From Linepithema humile (taxonomy: Eukaryota > Arthropoda > Insecta > Hymenoptera > Formicidae), in assembly GCF_040581485.1 (NCBI RefSeq), contig NC_090129.1, forward strand, positions 26,666,764 to 26,730,763: 64,000 nt of DNA, given 5' to 3'. The notes under the pieces are model-generated. The model saw only the letters and a list, made by a program, of their open reading frames with translations. It did not search any database and was not told the DNA's origin. Shown here piece after piece: positions 15,030-29,066 of the stretch (within the stretch, counting starts at the first letter, position 1; every line of letters begins with the position of its first letter). Position numbers and translations under genes: made by a program.

Positions 15030-16547
15030 TGACATTGTTATAATTGGCATATAAATATTATGTTGATTATTGTAGAAATTATTATCAGGATTAACAAGAC
15101 AAAATCTCATCGTATATTGATATGTATATTGTACGTATATTGATATGTATATTGAAATGACATTTTTGTTACCTGCCCGACAAAGTGCATAAATGAGAGC
15201 AAACATTAAATGTTTCTTGTCATATTTTATAGCGTAACGTGATAATAGCGGTGCGATGCTTTCCACGTCGATTACGAATCACATTGAGAACAACGTAAAC
15301 GAACATTATGACAAGGGATTTAAATTACGAGAGGCATATAATTTGGGAAAGTGCCCAAACTTTCGTGGCGGAGAGAAAAAGAAGCACGCAGGATGCTCAT
15401 CTTGAAGAAAGATTATAAAAGTTCGTTACACGAACGGGCTTTCAGACGGTGCGGAATTAATAATAGATGCACAAATGCTATCGCATTACTTTGGAGAAGT
15501 GAAAGTGTGCATTTTCGTAAATGTAAAGTAATAAGAAAAGTAACAAAACTTGTGCAAAACTTATAAAAATACTACTTAACAAAATATTTTAAAGATAAAG
15601 TACTTAGAGCTTTACGTTACTTGTCGCGATATATTATTGAAACATATTTAAATGCAATTATATATATAAATTTGGTGTAAAGAATAATTAAATTTTTGCT
15701 ATGCCACTGATTTATAATATATTTTGTTTTGCAAAATTAAGAATTGCATACGTCTGTTTCAGAGAGAGGAGATGCATCAGCTATATATGAAATCCGATAT
15801 CAGCCTAAAGGTGTATAAATTTACAATCCCCTCTCTTTCATGAAGACCAAAAATTCCTACAATATCTTGTTGCAAATTTCTATTGTTCACCTATTCTATT
15901 ATAGTGCTAACCATATTTAATATATTAATTATTAAGTTAATTAGATGCTTCAAACGTGAAGCTGTTTTAAACCATGTAGATTAATATCATAAATACGTGC
16001 AAAATTAATTTGTCCAACAAACGACCCAATCTGTGACATGTGCTCGGAATTAGTGCCATAATATTATGCATAATTGCTCTTTCAGTTGCCAGCTGTCCAT
16101 CGTTTCGGCGCGTTATCCCGTAGCAACGCTCATATCCTGCGTCTTTTGAAAATTACGAACAACGATTCTCTCGACGGAAAACTTATTGCACGACGAAACT
16201 TAATGGTGATCTAATGCCCCACTTTGTAAACAACTTGCTTGAATTGTACCAAATGAAATACGCATAATCATCGTCCGGTTTAATTGCCACGGTTAATCAC
16301 ATTCGTTGATATAAAGCTAACTTATGCCAAGTTTCGAACTTTGGTGAGTCCAAGCCCTTTTCTCGAGCTCTATTGAAATTTTGCGTCCTTTCAGGAAGAC
16401 ATCGTCCATCTTGTCTTCAGAATGAATAGAAGGACGCACCCCAAAATGTTAAATCTTAAGATTTAACCCGTGTATATACATGTATACACACAAGAATCTA
16501 TATCTATACATCATACACATAAACGCATCCTATGTAAATATTCCATA

Positions 16548-16833
16548 TACTGGGTGATTCCAAATAAAGCAGAAAAACAATTTATATGAAACATATGTTA
16601 AACATTTAACTATTATAAAAATATTTTTATCTAGATAATTTTTATAAAAAATACACAATTATATAAAATAATACATATTTAACTTTATACATATGTCTAT
16701 TACAGTAATTCATTCTTTTTGCCATTTTATTTACAAAAACCAACAATTAATATTTGCATAAAATTGCAAATTAGTAAAATTAATACATAGCCAATATATG
16801 TAGAAGATTTAATTAGCGACTGGTCACCCGGTA
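16548..16833. mobile_element. Short MITE with CTGGGTGA ends
   Basis: TACTGGGTGA at the left end and TCACCCGGTA at the right end form short inverted termini around about 285 bp of AT-rich DNA. TA dinucleotides flank both ends. Similar CAGGGTGT words at 20892 and 32908 may be other element ends. Confidence 0.4.
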
Positions 16834-17418
16834 TAATACCGTTGTTCCATATAACGTCTCGAATATTATAGGCGCAATCTCTCATACATCACGATGAGGA
16901 TTCCGCGCGAAATGGAAATTATTCGCGCGAGATTTTCATCATAAATTACGGGAATTAATTCGATTTAATCTCCGCTGCACGTGGCAAGGGTAGTTAATGT
17001 GTTCACCCCTCGTTCTCCCCACTAATAATGCAAGCTGAATTTTTTTCGAGATATATGTATATGCAATTGTTAGATGTTTATTTTTGTGCGCGTAAATATT
17101 TAATACATATATATAAATTGTTTATATGTTTCAACTGTGTGTGCGTGTGTGTGTATTACTAATAATTGCGACACCAAGTAAAATAAATGATTAGATTATC
17201 AGATCATCTTTTCCTTTTTCCGTACAATTATTATATGCATATAATTATTATACATATTAGCAACTCCATCAATTTGCAAATTAGAAGAATGATCGTAATA
17301 TAACTGCACAACTGCGCTCGAGTAAGATTTCAGCGTCAATCTTGGCCTTGAAATAAATAATGAGATCACACTTGACCTCATCGAGAAAAGGCCAAAGAAA
17401 AAACAAAGCTGTACTCAC

Positions 17419-17492
17419 CGTTCATAGGAATCTGGGGTCGTGCAGAGCTCACTCAACATGCAGTCCAAATCAGTCGCCAAAGAATTCAGTAG
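17419..17492 (-). CDS. Internal exon of an unidentified minus-strand gene
   Basis: On the minus strand a 74-base open stretch sits between a pyrimidine-rich acceptor (TTGTTTTTTAG) and a consensus donor (GTGAGT). In phase 0 it reads LLNSLATDLDCM followed by LSELCTTPDSYE and ends in phase 2. The composition is protein-like and unlike the AT-rich surroundings. It joins in frame to the exon at 27201-27237, and also to the phase-0 candidate first exons at 29.5 and 27.5 kb. The DLDxMLSELC pattern faintly recalls the N-terminal DLD..M..LC segment of the lamellipodin/RIAM family, but I would not name it on that. Downstream exons should lie to the left, possibly beyond the window; I could not identify any securely. 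Confidence 0.5.
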
Positions 17493-20400
17493 CTAAAAAA
17501 CAAGAGCAAAAAAAAAGAGTTAAAGGCAGCCGAAAGATTATAAATTCGCTCGTTAATATACATTCTATCAATTAGTTCATTAGATCGATTAATAACACTT
17601 CTCTGATAAAGTTCAAACTATCGTCATTATTTTGACATATTATTAAAATACAATAGATTTATCTTTTCAGATTAAATAATACAAGATATTTATATGGTGG
17701 TAATCATGGCAATAATGGTTGTCGCGAATTTTTTCACAGGATTTCTATCAGCGTTACAGCACAGTAAACGCTTCTGTATTTGCATTGCATCGGCAAAAAT
17801 CGCAAAGCTGGAAAATTAGAAGATTTCCGTCCGCGAGCACTTTCATAGAGTCAATATTGAACGTTGAGGAAAGAACGATCCGATGAAGCTTCCACGACGG
17901 CACGTGTGCAAAAAGATGTGCGTGTATAGTGATTCCCTACTCGCATATTCTATCTAGTATTTTTTTATTTATATTCATAAACCTAAAATCCATTTATTTA
18001 AGATAAAAAGATGCGTTTCTATTCAATATACTTTATTTTAAATATATTATCCAGAAATTAATATATGCACATGTAAAATATAAAATAATATTTAAGTATA
18101 CTATGCAAAAATGACTGAAAATGATATTTAAATAATAATGTTTAGGTAATAATATTATTCTAAAAATAATTAAATATATATATATATATATATATAATAA
18201 ATATTACTCAGTAAGTACATACGTATGTCTTTTTTATTACAATTGCAAACACCGTGATCGTTAGCGAACCGCAACCGGTCATCCCAACTCGCGTAAATAC
18301 AAGTGCATGCTTGCGGTACGCAATAATGCGTGAGCGCAATTTAAATACATGCTTCCCCTCTCCCGGAGGGAGTGTTATGCAGCAGAAACAAGGACCTGAA
18401 GGGTCATCGCGAGAATGTAATTGCAATCTACCACTTCCCAATATCCCGATCAATTCTCTTTTCTCCCGATGAATAAAACGAACCGCAATCTGTCAGTGCA
18501 AGCATCGAATCGTGTCACTCTATTTGCAGACCTGTGCCTCTGAAATTTTCATAGCGACACGTCCGTTAGACGGCTAAACCATGTCGAACATGGATCTTTA
18601 TTCTTGCAATTTTAATTCTCCTCAAAAATTACAAAGAATTGCGCAAAATGACTTTTATAACGACTTCACGATATTAAATATATAATACATGTCACTATAT
18701 TCAACATTGTAAACTATTATTCTTCTAAAGTTAATATAAATTATATAAGCTTATATATAAAATATACATATATATGTAATGCTTTAATTATTTAAATAAT
18801 TATTCATAAGTTTAATTTCCTTTTCAAATTCTCATTTTGAAACAAAAATAATAATCAACAGCACTTTTTTATCAATAAAAGACTTAATTTTTATGTTTTT
18901 GTGATTATTTACGATTAAAATATCTTGTGCTGCTACAATCCGGAACAAATTACATTCCTCATCGAGTGTCAGTCAGAAAAATCGGGAAAAATAGTGAATC
19001 GTGAGAGTCGGAGAAATTTGACAAATCGAGAAAATGCCACGGAATTCATGCAATATGTAAGGTGTGCTCGCTATAACCACGTGGCATACTCGCTCGTGTG
19101 TATTCGATGGTGAGTCACGAGAGTCAGCGGAGCGCGAAACCCTATAAAGCAACGAGTCGGCTGAATATTTTGCCTGTCGAAGCTAATGCTTTCGCCGGAA
19201 TCGATAGATTCGCGAGACGTGCCGAGAAAGACGCGGCACCGGAGAAACCCTTTTGTCGATCTAAAGAAGCGTAAAGCTCAACCAAGCCGGAAACCGTACA
19301 AGTGGCGACCTTGACAAGAGAAGCAAAGATCGATCGCGACTAAGCGATTTATCAAATTGAATACAAAGACTATATGTAGCGAAACAAAATTTATTTAAAT
19401 TGAAATACAACTCACATACGAGATATATACGGAATATAGCGAATTGATAAAAGATTAACAATTTAATAAAAAAAGGTCTGTGTAAACTTACAAAAAAAGA
19501 AAAAAAACAAGACACGAAATTCAAATATTCCAACCGCAGACTGATTTAATTAAATAAAGGACGGAATCGAGATTAAATGTATTCGCTGTCGTTATGCAAC
19601 GCGTTGTGTCCTCTGCTTTGCTTCTCTTTCAGCAAGCAGCAGCACTAGCAACAGCGGCTGCGACGAGTACTGATTGGATCTAATCCGTTTAATTCGGGGA
19701 ATGAGTTTCAGTGGACCATTTTAATTCGAGTTCGTCGCGTCGCGTTTGCTCTCTCGCTCGCTTCGAGTATTCCTCTTAAACTTCAAGCTTTGAGAGCGCT
19801 TCAGGCACGCTATCCCGATATCAGCCTTTTACATTCGTTTCGTAATGATCAGCCAGACACTTGAGTCCAATCTTAAGAGAATGTTGTAATGTCAAGAAAA
19901 ATTTCTTTCTTTTAGTTATTAGCTTGGAATTTATAGTAACAATAGTATTTAAAGAAAGATTATTTGATGAAAAATGAGAGAGAAAGAGAGAGAACACGGA
20001 GATATGTTTTCAATATTAACAGAATATTTTACAAAAACACGTTATTTTATATTCTATATGTATATCTAAAATATTAAATTATTCTATATCAAGAAAAATT
20101 GTTACATTTTAATTTCTGATTTGGAGTTGTAATAAGATTGAAATTTGAAGAAATGTTTGCGTAAAAATTTGTATAATGGAATATTTCTTAACAAAATATA
20201 TGATTGTAAAAATTTCAAATATAATATATCTATAGAATTAATATTTTTGTCTTTATTAATTTATTATATCTTTATCATAATTAAATGTTTACTAAATTAT
20301 TAATATTTTCTTGTAAATATTAATTCTGATTGTAAGGTGGCTTCTCTTTTTATTAGACAATACAAATATCTTTGTATTCTTGCATCAGTAGAAATAACAC

Positions 20401-21537
20401 AATGTATCTGTAATTCAACGAATTCCTTATCGCACCTTTATCAATCGTCCCATACATGTACGAGACTGTACACATGCGTATCTTCTTCGTGTCGCGTATT
20501 TCTATCACTCAATATTAACAAAAGTGTCACGGAGATGGAAAAGAACAACGGTGATTAGGCACGGCGACGCATAACGATGCAACACCGACAACAATTAAAC
20601 GGGTTCTCCACTCCAGCTCGTTATCGTAATGGACGACGTCGTCGGTCGCATAATACACACACGAGGGGATACTGTGCAGAACTTGGTGCAATGCAGGAAC
20701 TCGAACAGATAGTGACCAAACACGAATAACAACGCTAACGCGCGACAAAGAGAACGAAGAGACAAATAAACGTCGACAATCCTGGGGTCCGGCTAGCGCG
20801 ACATGTGTCCGCCGCAAAAGTCGAGTGTCCACTGTGTCGTCGTCGTAAGAATGCGTTTAATAGGATCGCGCGAACGGGAAAGACGACTACAGGGTGTCCC
20901 TGAAGAAAAACACGCAAATAGTTTCGTCCGATAAAACGACGGGCGAAAACAAAAATTAATCAAAAATCTTTAGAATTATCTTTCCGTACTAAAAAATATA
21001 TAAATATTTATAAATAAACTTAATTTAAATATTGTTAGATCCAAATTATAATGTAACTACAAAGTCAAACATTTTAAGACGTAAATAACAGATCTTTTTA
21101 CCTGTTTTGACTTTTGGCGATTTCTCTTCGACAATATTTAGCGTAAAATATTGAGTAAAAGACAAAGTAAAATATTTTTCTAATATACAGTTATTATACG
21201 TGATTATCATAATTATATATGTACACGCGGGCGCGTATGTGTGTATTAGAATTTATTATTAAAAGGAAAGAATGCAATACCGAGACTGTGAAAGAACACG
21301 AAGAAAGGAAAGCACGCACACGACGCATTTTTCGCGCAGAAAACGTGACTCATCGCAAATTGTCTGTACGATTACGCGTTTTATCATATAGCGCAGTGAC
21401 TGTCGATTTCACCTGTGCGCGCCGTAACTATCTGAACACACTGTGCACGCGTCCAAGAGCGACAGCTGCGGCCGATCGGCCACGTTACGTGTTCTCCTCC
21501 GCTCGCAGTTGTGAGATGATAAGGCTATTGCAAGATA

Positions 21538-21540
21538 TAT

Positions 21541-21595
<55 letters not shown>

Positions 21596-21618
21596 TATAC
21601 TATATATATATATATATC
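21538..21618. repeat. (TA)n/(CA)n compound microsatellite
   Basis: TA tract flanked by CA dinucleotides, followed by a second TA tract. Confidence 0.95.
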
Positions 21619-24600
21619 TTTATCGCATGTGGTACAGCCTGTACAAATGAAGATAGCAATAGACATTGAAAAGAGTATAAGTGAAACAATGCGGCGATGT
21701 GAAACAAATAAAAGCATTTAACCGCATACTGAAACCTCACACATGTGATTAGACATTTACGTTATATCACGCTATTTGTATTGACAAAATTTTATAAAAT
21801 TGCATAACGGAAAAATAAATGAAAGAGATAAAAAAGAAAAAAATTAAAGTCAATTTTTAAAAGTACTGTTATCAGTCTAAATTCTTGTTTTAATAATGAT
21901 AGGAAAATGTGAATTGTTCCTCTGCATTATAATGCGGTGCTATTGGCGGGCTTAAAGCATTAAACGTTAATCCTACTAGGCTTAAGATGTTAAGCCTTAA
22001 CCTTTCGTTTGTTGCGCACGTGATGGCAATCGTAGCAAATAATGCGTACTTGTAATTTATAAAACTGTAGTGCTTTAATCCTAATAATAATGTTAAATGT
22101 GATTGGTTTTATATTTATTCATTTTCTCTACCATTACTGGAACAAGATATAAACTTTAAATTTAGAATTAGTTGACAAATAACTGTGAGAGAAACAAATA
22201 AGTGAAAAATTGCATGATATTCTTCATAAATTGGAAATATTTAATTATATAATAAAAAATAGATTTTATTTGATAATATTAACAAAAATTAGATAAATAT
22301 TTATTTAGTATTTAAAAATGAAATTTAGAAAGTATGTAGCAGAGAAGACTGAGCATACGTCATATTGCGTTATACACATATGCAATTGATATTCGAGACC
22401 GAATCGCGATACAACTGCGATGACTCATCGATGAGATATCTCGTCAATGACAAATGAATAAAGTAATTGAATTCTCAGTGAAACTTTTCGAAAAAACAAT
22501 CCATCGTGTCGCTAGAACGAGTGAGAAAAAAAAAAAGATTCGGCACGAATGCATCCATACACATAAACGCGCATGACTGTAAAATTTGCACGCGCACACA
22601 TATAAGACTATAAATAACTGTACAATAAAATGCTGCACGACCCCGATTTCAAATTTGTATTTTGCTTTGATAGCGATCGTTCTTCCTCTCGGCACTCGAG
22701 AATGCGTACGCGCGAGATGGCATTTCTCACGATCAAGATGCGCAGTTTCACTTCGCGACGACTGCACTTAATCATCATTCGCGAAGCGTAAAGCGTGCAT
22801 TTTCATGCCGACTTGATGCGAGCGGAGTAAACTTCAACGCGCGGAGAGCGGTCGCGGAAAATTTAATACACACGTATTTCGCTTCAATATATCAAACAAA
22901 ACTATAAACATTTTTTACATGATGTATTTCATACAAAGCCCATTTTAGACGATTTACAATTCATAGAAATGCTAAACATTCAGAGAAATACTTCAAATCT
23001 CAGCAAATATATTTGTAGATACATAAAAAAACTTGGCTAAATAAAAATTTATTTGTTTACTCCTTTTTTATCTCATTATTATCAGTTCCTTTTATCCATT
23101 TCCTTCCTTTTACAAAATATTATAATGTTAGAATTTTAATATTTTAATAATACGTAAATTATCAAGAGTCAAGCAAAATTATTAGATAAATTATTTAATC
23201 TGTTTTCTTTTTCTTTCTTTCTCTTTATTTAAAAACTATATTTGCTCTCTAAAGAGAGAATTAAATTCTTACAAAAAATTTTCGTTTATTTCTTACCCGT
23301 TATTATCTATTCTATCGATAATCTTTCAATATACGAAAGTAATTTCTACTTCTCATTTCAATTCTACTTACGTAAATTTTATTATTGCAATATATATGTA
23401 TATTGCAACATCATAGTACTATTCATATTACAATTAGCCTCTATCTAAAAAAGTTAAAAGAGAAAAAAAGAGGAAAAATATTAAAAACACGATTCAATAA
23501 AAATTGTTTTTTTTGTTTGATCAAAAAAGAAGCTTACACAGAACAAAGTAAATCTCTTTCAAGTTGTTGTTTTCAATTATTTTCTCCACTCGTAGTTATT
23601 TTGTGTTATTTCACACTGATAATCTTTCGATACACCATACAAAAACATTCTCATTACTGCTGCACAAATTTCGAACTTCAATTACTAATTTATTGTTTCA
23701 ATATCGTTTCTTAATATTGAAAAGTCGTTAAAAACTCAAAGAAATTTTCAAAATTTTATTCGTTTACGAAGTCAACAAAAAAAACTAAGACAATCTTCCC
23801 TTCTCATCTTCTGCCTGCTTGCTTTTAATCTCGCATGATATTCAAGTGACAGGAACAAACTGGTGACACTTTTCGCGATTTAGTAACGAGTTTCACTATC
23901 TTGCATGTCTCAAGCAAATGTAAACTATATATATTGGTACTAGACACTTATTAATACTCTTATGTTAGAAATGAATATTATTATATCTAAATTTAGTTGG
24001 TGATGCTGGATATTATAATACATGTTTTAATCAATATTATTTGATATTAAAAGTATATTTAGAACACTATTTAACACACGCGCGTGTTATGGGTGACTGA
24101 ATTCGGATGTGAATGTGCAGGCACCGACTGCCACCTGGGAATCGATACCCGGCTACCAGTGGTAACTAGTTAAATTGCTATAGCAACATTTGATCAAAAC
24201 AGAAGATGCGTATTTAGAGCAGAGCATGCTAATAATGCGGAAAAAGAGAAAGAATGGAATTCAGTGAAAGCATTAATTCTGTATCACACTGTATTTGATT
24301 TTACAGTAAGACACAAAAAATATATATATTTTTAGTACAAATTATACTTATTAAATTCGTCTTAATATTTATCCCACAATAGATAGAAAAAAATAGATAC
24401 GGTGTACCGTAATGACAATTAGAATGTTGCTGAAATTGTTTAATGGTTATTTAGAAACAAATTTATAAAACTGCAAAAAAATTTAACAGTTTTATTCGTA
24501 ATTCATATATATGTTATAAATTTCTGAATTACATTGTGATTAGTGTTGCATTTTTTCCAGTTTCCATTTTTAGCAAAATTTTTTATACCAATATTATAAA

Positions 24601-26953
24601 TGTACAACAAAACACTTCAATATTATAAAATCGAGGAAGGCGATTTGGTTAAGAGGGTAGAACGCAAGAGAGCCTGTTGTAATAAATCTCGCCTTCAATC
24701 AACTTAAAACGATGTTAAATTATTTGGAAGGGCGCACGCGGTAACACTAAAAAAGTCAAAACATCTAAAATGTACGGCAATGGTTTACTTCGGTTATTTG
24801 CACCGCATGAAAACGCGTCTTTAAGTCGACGACTTAAAGAAGACCGATACTTTTCTCTAAACTTTGAGAATGACAAATTAAAATTGCAGAATTGCAAATT
24901 TGAGATGTTGCCAAAGAACTGTCATTCTGTAATATGTCCTCCTTTTCATTTTAACTAAAAATCCTCTAAAATTACTTTAAAATTAACAATTTGACACTAA
25001 AAGCAATATGTAAGATGCGAAAAAAAGCGAGAGCAAAAGAAAGAGAGAGAAAGAGAGAAATTAAAAACAAATAGGATAGTAAACTAGAAGTGTTAACAAG
25101 TATTAAAGTAAAAATAGAATTTTATAAATTTTTAAATACATTAAAAATAAAAGAGATAAAATGTAACTTAATTTAAGACATAAATGTCAGTTTAGTTAAT
25201 GCTTAGTTATTAGAAATTACTCCTATTAAGCTGGAACTCCCACCATCGCCAAAGAAAGTTGCATCTATTAATTAATTTTAAAATTAATAAAATTAATTAA
25301 ATAGAAACTTAACCACAATGACTGCTACTGCTTACTACAATGACAATATTCCTTATAAGAATAATAAATATTTTCGTAATGGTTCCTCCTCTTTTCGAGC
25401 TTCACACGATTAATAATAGCTGATAACGGCCGCCGTAAGTTTCGAGCGCAAGAGTCACGATCATTTGTAAAATGTCTACAATTATCCGAAACTCGGATAT
25501 GAAGTGAGTTGTCTACGCGATTATACCGAGGCATGACAAAGTCCGTTCCATCATCGCCATCCCTCGTGTATTAGTAGCCACCCTACTGGCCCAATAGCTT
25601 AAAAACGCTTTAACTCAGCATGCGGATAAGAACAGATGGTCCCTACTCAGAGTAAGCTACGCGCGCGGGTTAATACTCCGCTGAATATTCACGAGTAGTT
25701 TTGTACTGACCCTATACGTCCCTCACGTATCCAAGATGTATATGCGGACGGTTCTGGATGAAGCTCATTTTAGACCATCTATTTAGACTTTTATTCTATC
25801 TATAATTTTGTGTGTAAAAAGTTGCGAGTACAGATAGTTGAAGCTCATTTTCAAGCCGCCTTGATTTCTAATTTTTAAGTTGCAGTTTGACAAGTAATTC
25901 AATAAACAATTTTTTTTTATATTTAATCAATATAATAAAAAAATAATAAGGTATGGCAAGTCACTCACAAATAAAAATTCATCGAGAAAAAAAATCGATT
26001 CTTATCGAGCGATCTCGTGTAGTAAATTCAGTCGATCCATCACGTTTCGAGAAAACCACCCCAGGTTGACCCACGAGCCGGAAATGAAAGGGAAACATCG
26101 AGAACATTAATTCTACAAAGACGCGATATCTCGCCCCCGACGCGATGCATGACAAAATTTGCATTAAAGATGGGATTTCGCCGACTGCGTACTTCGCCAC
26201 AGAATACCCTAGGTACCATGATGATACTTCACTTTCCTGCGAAGCACTCCGACCCTCTTCTCTCGCTACTTTTTATACGTATCATCGTTTATAATATATT
26301 GACTGTTCAATATTTTCTTGAACATTATAAAAAAAAATAGATCTCATCTATTATAGATAGATCATCATGTTACTAAGAAAATTATTTTAATAATTTGTAT
26401 TTCAAATTATCAATATTTAAAATAATTAATATTTTCATGTATTTTAGCGCGCGCGCGCGTTTGATAATTTAATATTAGATTATTTATAAATTCTCTGTTT
26501 GCAAAAAATCGCAATGTCATGTGATTTCTCGCGGAAATGTCAAATTCAGAATTTTTTATTCGTGTTTAGAGAAATATAGGAAGATAAACAAAAAAACGAA
26601 AATAATGCACGTATAAGATAATCAAAGCGAAGGACGATACCGAGAATAATGCAAAAAGATATGGAAATAACGTCGCGCTAAAAAAATCTTTCCACGTCCG
26701 CCGAAAATTTTCCTGCGACAGCGCTCGCTATTCCCTCACTTCGTCGTGACAAATGGCATCAGTTTCTCTTGTGCGTTACGCAATTTCCTCTCTCGCAGAA
26801 GCAAAGACACGCTTATTCGCTTATTCCCAGCTTCCCGCGATAAAATCATACAAGTAATTTTGAAATATTTAGGATGTCAATAGTTAAATAAAACATACGC
26901 TTAACTTGATTAATCTTTCTTGTATACAGGATATCCCAAGCCAACGTTATCAC

Positions 26954-27147
26954 TCGTTAATAGCAGATTTCTGAGATCATTTAAAAACAAAAATCTTTAT
27001 ACCAAAATTTCGAGGCTACAGTAATTTTTAAATGCAAAATGTTCAAAATTGATCAATCAGATTGTCAAAATTTCACGCGTTCAGGCACGTTGCATATTAA
27101 TTTTTACATCCTTATTGTATGAGAAACTTCAGAAATCTGGTATTAAT
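26954..27147 (+). repeat. Dispersed repeat, copy 1 (inverted relative to 29067)
   Basis: About 190 bp that reappears as its reverse complement at 29067-29261. Shared words include GTTAATAGCAGATT, TTTGCATTTAAAAATTAC and CAAAGATTTTTGTTT. Both ends resemble each other (AGATTTCTGA), suggesting a MITE. Confidence 0.65.
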
Positions 27148-27200
27148 ATTAATATTGGGTGATTAATGACATTAAAATAAAACAAATTAGATCGACTTAC

Positions 27201-27237
27201 CGGCATGATGCACAAGCGGAGTTGTTCGTCAGTTGAT
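27201..27237 (-). CDS. Small 5' exon of the same minus-strand gene, with a candidate start codon
   Basis: A 37-base minus-strand exon lies between an acceptor (TTTTGTATATTACAG) and a perfect donor (GTAAGT). It contains an ATG (complement of 27204-27206) in a fair context (ATCATGC). Joined to 17419-17492 this reads MPLLNSLATDLDCM onward. If translation started farther upstream, the exon would read STDEQLRLCIMP in the same frame. The intron to the next exon would be about 9.7 kb. The exon is supported by its two splice signals and compatible phase, not by homology. Confidence 0.42.
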
Positions 27238-27527
27238 CTGTAATATACAAAATACATTCAAATTATAGCAGCAAATTATTTAAAATAATTACTTAAAAAA
27301 TAATTATTACACACATTAAACTTTTTACTCATCTTATGTAAATACTTACTTAAAAAAGAATTATATATTTATATCTAATAGGTAAATAAATATTACCATA
27401 AATATGAAAAAATGCAAATTTTTTACTAAAAGATTTCATTTCAAAGTTTTTATGTGCATTATATAGCGTGATTGATATTTTACGTGCAATAAATTGCAAA
27501 CAACATAATAAGTAAACGATTTCTTAC

Positions 27528-27572
27528 TCTAAAGTTGCTCCGCCGGCGCCCGATGCCCTTCCTGAGCCTCAT
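27528..27572 (-). CDS. Weaker candidate first exon of the minus-strand gene
   Basis: An ATG at 27572 opens MRLRKGIGRRRSNFR, ending in phase 0 at GTAAGA. It would splice in frame to 17419-17492. The surrounding GC-rich block (27535-27760) could be a promoter. The basic composition may just reflect GC-rich DNA, so this is the least certain of the three. Confidence 0.18.
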
Positions 27573-28029
27573 CTACCTCTCATTGTCAGACTTCCTTGTG
27601 TTCAAGGCACTTACACGCGTTCGCGATCCGAATACAAAAATCGCACGCTGTTTTAAACGACACTCCCGACACGTACTTTGTCGTTCGGACAAAGTAAAAC
27701 TCGAATATCATCGCACGTTCGACACTCGGTCGCGTTCGTAACAAGTAACGATGAAAGAGGGTAAGGTTGAAAATAACGAGAAGTAATATAAGGATATTTT
27801 TGAAGAAGATAACATGCCGTTACGAAACGCGATCTACCCCGTACAAGTACCGCCGTGCGAATGATAAAAAAGCAATAGACATCAAGGACAAAGTCGCGAT
27901 TTCGATTTGGAAGAATGCGGAGAAAAAACAACAATATGTTGTGGATAGAGGGGAGGATATATGAAGCGCGCAAGCTAAGCGTGACGACGAAAACATCACC
28001 ACCACACATCGCGAGTAGGCCTAGAAATT

Positions 28030-28128
28030 CTTAATATTAGGATATTTATCGAACATTTATCGAAATCGTGTTGAAATCGAGTTTAAACTTGATTTTGATA
28101 AATGTTCGATAAATACCTTAATGTTAAG
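28030..28128. repeat. 99-bp hairpin
   Basis: Arms of about 38 bases (CTTAATATTAGGATATTTAT and its near-perfect complement ending at 28128) enclose a short loop around GAAATCGAGTTTAAACTT. It is either a small palindromic element or a transcribed hairpin. Confidence 0.6.
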
Positions 28129-29066
28129 AGTTTCGTGGTCGACTTGCGGCGTTTGGCGCGATTGTTTTCGTCGCCCTTAAGCTGCGTGCTCTATATCGTC
28201 TCTTTGTCTTTCTTTCTCGCACCCTATGTATTCACACATACATTATTGCTAGTCCCAGCATTCTTCCAAATCGGAATCGGCGCGATTAAGTCTTTTACAT
28301 GTTTATTGCCCCCTTATCATCATTCGCATGGCGGCACCTCGTACAGAGCAAATCATTCCATATCGGCGCATTATCCTTTTTAATAGTACTATCCTTATTA
28401 TTTTCCGTAGTTTTCGATCTCACTCTTTTCATTGTTACTCGTTACAGACGCGGCAGAGTGTCGAATGTGTAATTCATGCAATGATATTCTGTGCAAGCTT
28501 TACTTGTGTCCTAATACGACAAAATATAGGAGGGCTGTTTAAAATATGTGATTTTTATATTCGCGTTGCAAACGCGTGTGAGTGCCTTGAACAACTGCAA
28601 GGAGAGAAGAAAGAAGCTCAGAAAAGACATCAAGCGCCGACAAAGCAACTTTAGGGTAAATAATCATTTATTTGTTATCTATTAGTTACAAAATATTGCA
28701 CATAAAATATTATGTAATGTGACGCACATAGAAGCTTTGAAATATTCGCACTAAAAAATTTGCAATTTTTAATATTTATAGTTATTAAATATAAATATAT
28801 AATAATTTTATTAGATATTTGTGCATAAAAGATGAGTAATTTAATAAGTAGTTTAATGTGCATAATAATTATTTTTCAAATAATTATTTTAAACGCTGCT
28901 ATAATTCGAATGTACTTGGTATGTTACAGATCAACTTGTAAACAACTCCGCTGTTGCGGATCGTTGCCGATAAGTCAGTATAATTTGTTTTATTTTTATA
29001 TCATGAAAAGATAGATTGAAAAATAATATAAAATATATAAGATATCTCAGACTAACCATGTCATCT

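Larger units (their letters stand above)
7629..17418. other. Gene-free stretch with GC-richer islands
   Basis: No supported gene. GC-richer islands at 8790-9110, 10860-11080, 11190-11600, 12000-12330, 12690-12930 and 16050-16350 stand out from the AT-rich background. They lack paired splice signals with an open frame, except possibly 12000-12330 (see findings). A MITE lies at 16548-16833. Confidence 0.4.
17493..27200. other. Large intron of the putative minus-strand gene, or intergenic
   Basis: No supported gene. Islands of higher GC lie at 18250-18550, 19000-19320, 19590-19860, 20560-20940, 21220-21520 and 22660-22860, the kind of pattern expected of enhancers or CpG-rich regulatory DNA. 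Open frames here lack splice context. Confidence 0.35.

Noticed and set aside
19633..19683. Good plus-strand acceptor followed by QAAALATAAATSTDWI and stop
   Set aside because: The acceptor (TTTGCTTCTCTTTCAG) is strong, but no upstream plus-strand exon with a donor could be paired and the codons are a simple CAG/GCA repeat.
21219..21650. 143-codon plus-strand frame
   Set aside because: Arg-rich, no motif, ends in a TA microsatellite; likely chance in a GC-richer island.
27535..27741. Plus-strand frame MPFLSLIYLSLSDFLVF
   Set aside because: Hydrophobic and signal-like, but on the strand opposite the candidate exon, with no donor in frame and an Arg-rich tail.
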